The translations under genes were made by a program, and so were the position numbers. A DNA stretch of 64,000 bases from an uncultured Aquimarina sp. (GTDB taxonomy: Bacteria; Bacteroidota; Bacteroidia; Flavobacteriales; Flavobacteriaceae), in assembly GCF_947496855.1 (NCBI RefSeq), contig NZ_CANMED010000002.1, positions 372,001 through 436,000 of the forward strand. The letters run 5' to 3'. The notes beneath the pieces are model-generated. The model was not told the DNA's origin and did not search any database. It was given only the letters and a program-made list of their open reading frames with translations. The stretch's first letter is position 1, and each line of letters begins with the position of its first letter. Below are positions 17,713 to 24,750 of this stretch, in pieces.

Positions 17713-20700
17713 TTAAAAAGTAATATTCATACCAAACGTATATGACTTTAACGACGGATACGTGGAGTCTCTAAAATTATTATACCCCGTTGCTTCTGGA
17801 TCTAGACCAAGATCCTGTATTTCTGAAAACATGGTTAATAAATTAAAACCTCTAGCAAAAAGTTTTATATCTGCAAAGGTTGTTTTCTCTTTTGATAATG
17901 TATACCCAATTTCTACTTCTTTTAACCTTAAAAAAGATGCATCATGGTACCACAAATCAGCAAACACAGAATTATTATTATCCTGAGCTCCACTATACTG
18001 ATCATTTAAACCAAATGCTCTTGGGTATCTAGCTCCCCTATTATTTGGGGTCCATCTATCTGTAAAAATCTGTTCAGGTTTAGACCCTAACTGATCAAAG
18101 AAAACTAAGGCTTGTGCTTTGGCTTGTCCTTGAAACAAAAGATTCAAATTAACATTTTTATAGTTTACACCAGCTGTAATACCATATTGAATTTCTGGAA
18201 TATTAGAAGAATTTATTCTAATCCAATCTTGATTATCTATAACACCATCTTCATTAATATCTCGATAAAACGGCTCCCCTTCTACAGTACCAGCTATTGT
18301 TGCTGGAGCATCATCTACTTGTGTTTGATTAGAAAAAATTCCATTTGTAGGCGCCACAACATAAGAACCAATACTAAAACCTGTTATATCTTGTCTTTCT
18401 GGAAGGTTTTCTGGCTGAGGTAAAAACACCACTTCATTTTGAGCTTGCGTTAAATTAAAACCTAAATTGTACCCAACATTTCCAATCTTATCTGACCACC
18501 CTAGCGTAATTTCTATACCTTCACTATCAACAATCCCAAGATTTTCTGGAGGTAAGTTTTCTAAACCTGAAAAGTCAGGGATTTGCCCTTGATTATTCAC
18601 TAAGATATCTGATCTTCTTTGCCTATAAAAATTCACTTCTCCTGATAATCTATTATTGAATAGTGAAAATACTATAGCAATATTTCCCGTCTCTGCAGTT
18701 TCCCAGGTAACATCAGGATTTGCAGGACCATTTGTTCTAAAACCATTAAATACCGCTCCAGACTCTCCAAAAACGTAATAATTAGGTCTTGGGACACCAG
18801 GATTATTGTTACCAAAACTAAATTGGGAAAGGAATCCGAAAGGTGCAATTCTATCATTACCTAGCACAGAATAAGACCCTTTGATGTTCAATGCGTTTAA
18901 CCAAGAGACATTTTCCATAAATTTTTCGTTACCTATTGCCCAATTACCACCGACACTATAGAAAGTACCAAATCGCTTACCAGGACCAAATCTACTAGAG
19001 CCATCCCTTCTTAACATTAAATCTATGAAATACCTCTTATCATAATCATAAGATAAAGTCCCAAAATAACTTAAAAGAGCCAATTCAGAAGCAGTTCCTC
19101 CATTTATGGCTGTTTCAGGATCTCCTGCAAACAAGAAAGGTAATTGATCCGTTGGTAAATTATTAGCTTGTGCAAAAAATGTGCTTGTCTCCGTCGTAAT
19201 TTGTTCAAAAGCTGCCAATGCATTAACGGAATGAGCATTTGCGAATTTGCGCTTATAACGTAAAGAAGCATTCAGTAAAGTTTCATCAAACTCAAAAGAA
19301 GTGTTCCTTAAAATATTAACTGATCCTTGCTGGGAAAAACCAATATTTTCTTCAAACTCATTTGCACCTTGATTTAAAACATAATAGATCCATGGATTAT
19401 AAAAATCTCTCTGGGTAGTCAAAGTTCTTCTAAGTCCTGCATACGCATTAAAACTTAAACCTTCTGTTAAGCGATCTAACTTCCAATCAATAGCCAATCT
19501 TCCTCTAAGATCATTAACGTTATTATCATTAAATCCAGCTATTCTACTAGACATTATTATGGGGTTTGCACCATTTTCTCCTCCTCTAGCAGGTAATCCA
19601 TTTGGATACACATCAATTTCCGTAGGAAGGTTTGCATAAATATGTTTATAAATAAAACTTACAGGAACTCCTGGAGCTCTATTTTTTGCAAATCTACCAG
19701 ATAAATCTACACTAAACTTTAAATTATCAGTAATGTTTAAATCTATATTTGATCTAATTTGGTTTTGCTTAAAATCTGTATCTCCAGAAGCGAATAAACC
19801 TTCTCTTTGCAAATTATCCAAACTCACAAAATAGTTAGCTTTTTTCCCTCCTCCAGAAATAGAAATTGAATTCCTACTTTCTGGAGCTGTAGTAGCAAAA
19901 GTACCCTCAAACCAGTTGGTATTTGGGAAATTTAATGGATCTGATCCAGATGCAAAATTCTGTATGTCTGATTCTGTAAATGGTAACGCATTACCTAATC
20001 TATCTGCTATTTCATTTTCATAAATCGCATATTGCTCAGAACTCGTTAAACTAGGTTTTGATGAGAATGTAGAAACAGTATAAGAAGTAGAAGCATTGAT
20101 TCTAAGTTTACCAGATTTACCTCTTTTTGTAGTTACCAATATAACTCCATTAGCAGCTCTATTACCGTAAACAGCCGCCGCACCATCTTTTAAAATACTA
20201 ACGTTTTCGATATCTTGAGGCGATAATTGATTAAATGTACCAATTCCAGCTGGGATACCATCTATCAAAATTAAGGGTGCGTTATTGCCCAATGTTGCTT
20301 GCCCTCTAATTAATAAGGTAACATCATTGTTAGACCCTGGTAACCCCCCTCTATCGGAAACAATCAAACCTGTTACTCTACCAGCTAAAGATTTAGCTAT
20401 CTCTCTGTTCGAAGTATTTTCTATTTCTTCTGCTCTAAGGGTACTTATAGAACCAGTAACTTCACCTCTTTTTTTATTTCCATACCCTACAACAACAATT
20501 TCATCCAATAATCCAGCATCCTCTTCTAAAGTAACATTAATTATACTATTGCTACCTACACCTATTTCTTGAGTCGTAAACCCTACATAAGAAAATATTA
20601 GTACAGCATTATTATCCTGCACTCTAATACTATAATTTCCATCAAAATCAGTCTGTGTTCCTACGGTAGTTCCTTTTACTAAAATATTAACTCCTGGTAT

Positions 20701-20910
20701 AGGCCCATTAGGGCCGGATACAATACCAGATATAAGAATTTCTTGTAATTCTTTTTTGTTTTTGTAATCCCTAACAATATTAGATGCAAAAGTAAAATTT
20801 GCAAAACAGCAAAACACAACAAAAAACAGTGAAATTATTTTCACCTTTGGTTTTGGGATTTTTATTCTAAACGTGGATTTTTTTTTCTTAAAAAAATGTG
20901 GATTTCCCAT
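17713..20910 (-). CDS. susC: SusC-type TonB-dependent glycan importer
   Basis: A 1065-residue TonB-dependent outer-membrane transporter. After a long basic leader and signal (residues 1-42) come the carboxypeptidase-like domain (VSGPNGPIPGVNILVKGTTVGTQTDFDGNYSI), the TonB box region DEIVVVGYGNKKRGEVTGSIS, and the plug domain (LLIRGQATLGNNAPLILIDGIP, DGAAAVYGNRAANGVILVTTKRG). A 22-strand barrel follows, ending in SYTFGMNITF. It imports oligosaccharides together with the SusD lipoprotein encoded 12 nt downstream. The 28-nt regulon element lies 122 bp upstream of the start. It is a different lineage from the second SusC at 27765, as the plug and barrel sequences diverge. Confidence 0.93.
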   Translation of the reverse strand: MGNPHFFKKKKSTFRIKIPKPKVKIISLFFVVFCCFANFTFASNIVRDYKNKKELQEILISGIVSGPNGPIPGVNILVKGTTVGTQTDFDGNYSIRVQDNNAVLIFSYVGFTTQEIGVGSNSIINVTLEEDAGLLDEIVVVGYGNKKRGEVTGSISTLRAEEIENTSNREIAKSLAGRVTGLIVSDRGGLPGSNNDVTLLIRGQATLGNNAPLILIDGIPAGIGTFNQLSPQDIENVSILKDGAAAVYGNRAANGVILVTTKRGKSGKLRINASTSYTVSTFSSKPSLTSSEQYAIYENEIADRLGNALPFTESDIQNFASGSDPLNFPNTNWFEGTFATTAPESRNSISISGGGKKANYFVSLDNLQREGLFASGDTDFKQNQIRSNIDLNITDNLKFSVDLSGRFAKNRAPGVPVSFIYKHIYANLPTEIDVYPNGLPARGGENGANPIIMSSRIAGFNDNNVNDLRGRLAIDWKLDRLTEGLSFNAYAGLRRTLTTQRDFYNPWIYYVLNQGANEFEENIGFSQQGSVNILRNTSFEFDETLLNASLRYKRKFANAHSVNALAAFEQITTETSTFFAQANNLPTDQLPFLFAGDPETAINGGTASELALLSYFGTLSYDYDKRYFIDLMLRRDGSSRFGPGKRFGTFYSVGGNWAIGNEKFMENVSWLNALNIKGSYSVLGNDRIAPFGFLSQFSFGNNNPGVPRPNYYVFGESGAVFNGFRTNGPANPDVTWETAETGNIAIVFSLFNNRLSGEVNFYRQRRSDILVNNQGQIPDFSGLENLPPENLGIVDSEGIEITLGWSDKIGNVGYNLGFNLTQAQNEVVFLPQPENLPERQDITGFSIGSYVVAPTNGIFSNQTQVDDAPATIAGTVEGEPFYRDINEDGVIDNQDWIRINSSNIPEIQYGITAGVNYKNVNLNLLFQGQAKAQALVFFDQLGSKPEQIFTDRWTPNNRGARYPRAFGLNDQYSGAQDNNNSVFADLWYHDASFLRLKEVEIGYTLSKEKTTFADIKLFARGFNLLTMFSEIQDLGLDPEATGYNNFRDSTYPSLKSYTFGMNITF

Positions 20911-21032
20911 AAAAAGCGAGTTATTTTATTGATTGTAGTATCACGTTTTTAAAATAATTTTTGAATTAAATTAAATACCTGATAAATTTTTAATAAAATA
21001 ACTGGATAATTAACATAAAAAGATCAATTAAA

Positions 21033-21060
21033 TTATCATTTAATAACTCAATTTTACCTT
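21033..21060 (-). promoter_or_regulatory. 28-nt regulon element, copy A (upstream of susC)
   Basis: Minus strand reads AAGGTAA, seven variable bases, TTATTAAATGATAA, matching copies B and C at every non-spacer base except one A/T position. It lies between the AraC stop and the susC start, with a TTG 5 nt downstream that could be the -33 element. Its placement fits control of the susCD transcript. Confidence 0.6.
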
Positions 21061-21078
21061 AAAATATTTTCTAATTTG

Positions 21079-21954
21079 TTAAATTGATAATCGGTAGTCT
21101 TTAGGAGTGGCTCCCATTATCTGCTTAAACTGTTTGTTAAAATTAGTTATGGAATTATACCCTACCGCATAGCAAACAGTTGATACAGAAACATTCTCCT
21201 GAACAAGCATTCTGGAGGCATTACGTATGCGAACTTCATTCAAAAACTGAGTAAACGACTTGTTTGTCATTTTTTTAAAAAATCTACAAAATGAATTCGT
21301 AGTCATACAAGCGACTTCAGCCACATCGTTTAATGTCATATCAACAGCATAATTATCTGAAATATACTTTATAACCGCATCTATTCTATAGGAATGCTTC
21401 TTAGTAAACTGTCTCATATCTGTGGAGGACAGAAAAACTTTATTGTCAGTTTTAGACAGTTGGTAAAGAATATTTAATAACTGAATACTTTGTTCAGGGC
21501 GTGATAAATTTGGTAATTCAAGTAAATCTTTATGTAGCTCTGAACTTACCTCGCCACCAAAACTAATCCCATATTTTGATTCATTAAGAAGTCTATCTAT
21601 TTCGGAAAACTCAGGATTACTAAAAGTATCTTCACCTATAAAATCTTTAGTGAACTTAGTTACAATTGTTTTTACTTTTCTAATTTCTTCATTTTCTTCA
21701 TCATTATAATATGCCATATCATTTCGCCACAAATGTGGAAGATAGGAACCTACCAACACTAAATCTCCAGGACTAAAAGGTGAAACATTATCTCCAACAA
21801 AACGAATTCCGAAACTACTTGATATATACAAAAGTTCAAACTCCGAATGATAATGCCAAACAGAATCTAAGCAAGGATCAAGTTTTTCTACAACACTAAG
21901 ACGTTTATCTTTTAGTGTATCGCTATTTTTTATTACAAGTTTCACAGTTGTCAA
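21079..21954 (-). CDS. AraC-family transcriptional regulator
   Basis: About 291 residues. The N-terminal half is a cupin-type sensor domain (VWHYHSEFELLYI, PGDLVLVGSYLPHLWRND). The C-terminal ~100 residues are a double helix-turn-helix AraC DNA-binding domain (MTLNDVAEVACMTTNSFCRFFKK; VSTVCYAVGYNSITNFNKQFKQIMGATPKDYR). No ATG is available near the start. The frame opens at TTG 21954 or GTG 21945, so the first residues are uncertain. A TATATTTG sequence at 21952-21959 resembles a -7 box and would favour a start at or after GTG 21945. Placed between the aldolase and susC, it is the likely pathway-specific activator of this locus and the natural candidate to bind the 28-nt elements. The inducer would be a sugar, not identified. 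Confidence 0.88.
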   Translation of the reverse strand: MTTVKLVIKNSDTLKDKRLSVVEKLDPCLDSVWHYHSEFELLYISSSFGIRFVGDNVSPFSPGDLVLVGSYLPHLWRNDMAYYNDEENEEIRKVKTIVTKFTKDFIGEDTFSNPEFSEIDRLLNESKYGISFGGEVSSELHKDLLELPNLSRPEQSIQLLNILYQLSKTDNKVFLSSTDMRQFTKKHSYRIDAVIKYISDNYAVDMTLNDVAEVACMTTNSFCRFFKKMTNKSFTQFLNEVRIRNASRMLVQENVSVSTVCYAVGYNSITNFNKQFKQIMGATPKDYRLSI

Positions 21955-22111
21955 ATATAAAAAAATAAATTTGATAATTATTTAACAAGTAATTAACGAT
22001 ATACTAACCAGACAAGTATTTATTAATTAATATCCCTAAATCAAAAGAGAACAAAACAATAACAAACAATTGATTATCAATTATTTATGTTGTTTTTTTA
22101 GTTTTATTACT

Positions 22112-22759
22112 TCAATTATTTAAAAAAGATCCGATTTTACTCTTTATTTTCTTGAAATGATTCAAAAGCCCCTCAAAATCATTAGAATTGATTAAATCTT
22201 TGTTAAAAAGTGAACTTCCCATACCAACTCCTACAGCACCAGCTTCAAAAAATGCCGCTATATTATCTTTGTTAACTCCCCCAGTTGGCACTAATTTAAT
22301 CATATCCAAAGGAGCCAAAACATCCTTAATGTACTGCACCCCTAACTGCGTAGCAGGAAAAACTTTTACACCAGTAGCCCCTAACGACCAGGCCTTATAT
22401 ATTTCTGAAGGAGTAAAAGCTCCTGGGAAAATTGGAATACCTTTAGAAACACAGTACTCTATTACCTGAACATCAACGATTGGTGTAACTATAAATTGAG
22501 ATCCCGCATCCAAAGCATTATGCAAATCTTTCATTGTACAAACTGTTCCTGCCCCAACATTAAGGTTTGGAAAATCTTTTCTGAGTTTTTTTATTATATC
22601 AGAAAAGTTAGGTGTGTTCATTGTAATCTCAATAGTAAATAGTTCCGCACGAAGGTATGTTTCAACTATTTTTTCCACAATATCTATTGGCAATCCTCTT
22701 ACAATACCAACTATTGGTGCTTTATTGTAAAGCTCCCAAGAAAAAGATGAATTCATCAT
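22112..22759 (-). CDS. KDPG/KDPGal-type aldolase (DauD candidate)
   Basis: A 215-residue class I aldolase of the KDPG/KHG family. The Schiff-base lysine is Lys132 in GATGVKVFPA; Glu44 in IEITMNTP and the FPGAFTPSE loop complete the active site. The reaction would be cleavage of a 2-keto-3-deoxy-6-phospho-sugar acid into pyruvate and glyceraldehyde 3-phosphate. In the known 3,6-anhydro-D-galactose pathway this is the last step (DauD), using 2-keto-3-deoxy-6-phospho-D-galactonate. The dehydrogenase and cycloisomerase at 34468-37090 would supply the earlier steps; no kinase for the sugar acid is seen in the window. Two adjacent ATG codons (22759, 22756) leave the start uncertain by one residue. 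Divergent from the GH16 gene at 23045. Confidence 0.87.
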   Translation of the reverse strand: MMNSSFSWELYNKAPIVGIVRGLPIDIVEKIVETYLRAELFTIEITMNTPNFSDIIKKLRKDFPNLNVGAGTVCTMKDLHNALDAGSQFIVTPIVDVQVIEYCVSKGIPIFPGAFTPSEIYKAWSLGATGVKVFPATQLGVQYIKDVLAPLDMIKLVPTGGVNKDNIAAFFEAGAVGVGMGSSLFNKDLINSNDFEGLLNHFKKIKSKIGSFLNN

Positions 22760-22946
22760 ATAATATCAAAATATTAATTATCAATTATTAAAGTATTAAC
22801 AGTATATGCTTGAACGGCGACAAATTTCAATTTGCTATTCTAAACAGATACAAACTCAAAGAACAGGAATACCCACAAAGAAAAAAAGACAATATTTATC
22901 TCATAATCACTTTATATTACCTTTTAAAATGTCAATTCATCAAATA

Positions 22947-22974
22947 AAGGTAATCTGAACTTAATAAATGATAA
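22947..22974 (+). promoter_or_regulatory. 28-nt regulon element, copy C (upstream of GH16, divergent from aldolase)
   Basis: Plus strand reads AAGGTAA, seven variable bases, TTAATAAATGATAA. It lies 70 bp upstream of the GH16 start. A TTG 3 nt downstream, followed after 18 nt by TAATCTAG, could be a weak -33/-7 pair. It lies in the 285-bp divergent region, so it may serve both the GH16 and the aldolase. Confidence 0.6.
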
Positions 22975-23044
22975 TTTTTGACAACATCATTATGTTTTTA
23001 ATCTAGAAATTTGCTTTTAATCTTAATCACTTTTAGTAAATAGA

Positions 23045-24079
23045 ATGAATAAAACTTTTGTTATTTATCGTTATTTTCTTCTTTTTAATTTCACATTCTT
23101 ACTGTCTTGTATCGGTAAGAAAAGTTTCATTTCTCAGAGCCCAATTCCAGAAGAAAATAATGGAGCAGTTGTTCTTCCTTTATCTGACCCAAAAAATAAG
23201 GGAAAGTGGAAATTGAACCAAGAAATTAGTGACGAGTTTGATTCATCGGCAATGGATGAAGATAAATGGTATATCGTTGGAAAATTTAAAAATGGTAAGC
23301 CCTTTTACAAACATCCCGATAAACCGAATAAAAATGTCTGGAAAGGAAGGGCTCCATCTCAATTTTCCGGTAAAAATTATCGATTAAGTGATGGAAAGTT
23401 AATACTCGAAACACGATGGGAACCAGATTTCCCATTTAGTGATGAAATAAGAAAACCAGTTTTTGGTGATCCTTTACCGTATCAAAACATAACGACCGCC
23501 TGCATAATAGGAAGAAGAGAATTTAAATATGGGTATATAGAAATAAAAAGTAAAGCTGCTGATGCGCCCGTTTCTAGCGCATTTTGGTCGATGGGGGAAA
23601 AACTAGAATTTGACTTTTTTGAACTATATGGTGGTACCAATAAAATTAACAAAGCACATTTGGATAGTCAATTATGGTGGTCCATAAGAGATTGGGAGAA
23701 ACCTGTAACTGGTAAACCCTCTTATACTGAAAAAAAAGACGTTGGATTTAGAGTTGCAGATGACTTTCATGTATGGGGAGTCGAATGGAATGAAGGAGGT
23801 GTCAAATATTACATCGATGGTAAACTTTTTTCTGAAGTGACCTCGGAAGAAGTAACTAAGTGGGCTAAAGAAAATAGAAAAAAAATAAAATTACCAGATG
23901 ATTACAATGGCTATGTCGCTACCAAACCTATTAGTTTATGGCTTGATCAAGAAACGTTCCCATGGCACGATATACCTACCACTAAAGAAGAGTTAGAAGC
24001 AAAAAGTCCTGATGACAAAAAAGATGATGGCATTGTCGATTTCGAAATCGAATACATTAGAGTTTGGCAAAAAAAATAA
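23045..24079 (+). CDS. GH16 endo-galactanase, lipoprotein (second copy)
   Basis: A 344-residue lipoprotein (lipobox LLSC, Cys22) with a GH16 catalytic domain. The active-site motif is EFDFFE: Glu188 nucleophile, Asp190, Glu193 acid/base. It shares N-terminal blocks with the GH16 at 5405 (LSDP.NKGKW, ISDEFD, APSQFS, RWEPDFPFSDE) and ends in FEIEYIRVWQKK. Compared with that paralogue it carries insertions around residues 82-100 and 260-330 (KPISLWLDQETFPWHD and a Lys/Asp-rich loop), suggesting a different subsite or sulfation preference. Likely an endo-enzyme on carrageenan, furcellaran or a related galactan, at the cell surface. First gene of the rightward arm, with the 28-nt element upstream. 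Confidence 0.85.
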   Translation: MNKTFVIYRYFLLFNFTFLLSCIGKKSFISQSPIPEENNGAVVLPLSDPKNKGKWKLNQEISDEFDSSAMDEDKWYIVGKFKNGKPFYKHPDKPNKNVWKGRAPSQFSGKNYRLSDGKLILETRWEPDFPFSDEIRKPVFGDPLPYQNITTACIIGRREFKYGYIEIKSKAADAPVSSAFWSMGEKLEFDFFELYGGTNKINKAHLDSQLWWSIRDWEKPVTGKPSYTEKKDVGFRVADDFHVWGVEWNEGGVKYYIDGKLFSEVTSEEVTKWAKENRKKIKLPDDYNGYVATKPISLWLDQETFPWHDIPTTKEELEAKSPDDKKDDGIVDFEIEYIRVWQKK

Positions 24080-24097
24080 TTATTAATATTTAAATTC

Positions 24098-24451
24098 ATG
24101 AAAAAGATTATTATTACTTCATTGTTGTTCGTATTGTTTTCAACTTCTTATGGGCAAGGAAATTATCACCAAGAACGAAACACTTATTACGTTGAAGCCG
24201 CAGCAAAAGAATTTGATTTAGATCAGAAACAAAAATCTGAACTTTCCAAAATAAGAATGAAAATGGTTGAAGCTTATAGAGATAGCAATAAATCATTTAA
24301 AGCGGGAAGAATTTCTGAAGAAGAAATGAAAAAAAATAATAAAGAAGCCAGCATAAATTTTCATAATCAATTATCCATACTTACTGGTAAGACCTATAAA
24401 GAAATGCAGCCTTGGTTAAAGAAAATGAGGGAAAAAATGAAAAAATTATAG
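24098..24451 (+). CDS. Small secreted helical protein, Spy/CpxP-like
   Basis: A 117-residue protein with a signal peptide (MKKIIITSLL to SYGQ). The mature part is almost entirely charged helix, with LDQKQKSELSKIRMKMVEAYRD near its start and LKKMREKMKKL at its end. The pattern LxxxQKxxLxxIR and the overall size recall the LTXXQ/Spy/CpxP periplasmic chaperone family, but no diagnostic motif fixes this. It starts 18 nt after the GH16 stop and is followed by a strong terminator at 24490, so it is cotranscribed with that enzyme. A chaperone or accessory role for the GH16 lipoprotein is possible; function is unknown. Confidence 0.65.
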   Translation: MKKIIITSLLFVLFSTSYGQGNYHQERNTYYVEAAAKEFDLDQKQKSELSKIRMKMVEAYRDSNKSFKAGRISEEEMKKNNKEASINFHNQLSILTGKTYKEMQPWLKKMREKMKKL

Positions 24452-24489
24452 TTTTAACTTTATAAAGATTACACCTCTGAATTAGCAGA

Positions 24490-24521
24490 AAAACGTACTA
24501 GACAACAAGTACGTTTTTTTT
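24490..24521 (+). terminator. Rho-independent terminator after the GH16 unit
   Basis: A 10-bp stem AAAACGTACT / AGTACGTTTT with an 8-nt loop and a following T run. It closes the GH16/small protein transcript and separates it from the sulfatase-susCD unit. Confidence 0.8.
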
Positions 24522-24596
24522 AACCCTGAAACAAGAATATTTCAAATTGTCTAATTTTTCGCATCATTTTTTTAAGAATTACTAAAAAAAACAGCT

Positions 24597-24636
24597 ATTA
24601 AGTTAATATCGTGCAGGTTCAAGTTAATATTAACTT
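24597..24636. promoter_or_regulatory. Palindromic operator candidate upstream of sulfatase-susCD operon
   Basis: A perfect 16-bp palindrome AAGTTAATATTAACTT (24621-24636) is preceded by a half copy, TAAGTTAATATCG, starting at 24598. Copy and half copy are two helical turns apart. The whole lies about 115 bp upstream of the T9SS sulfatase start and differs from the 28-nt element. It may bind another regulator of the rightward operon. Confidence 0.4.
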
Positions 24637-24750
24637 AATTGTTTTCGCTATCTACACATACATTTGAGGTCAACGCATTTTATATTTTATAAACACCCAG
24701 AACAGTTTTTATGCATAACTGATTTTTTTAACGTTCAAACTTGAATTATA

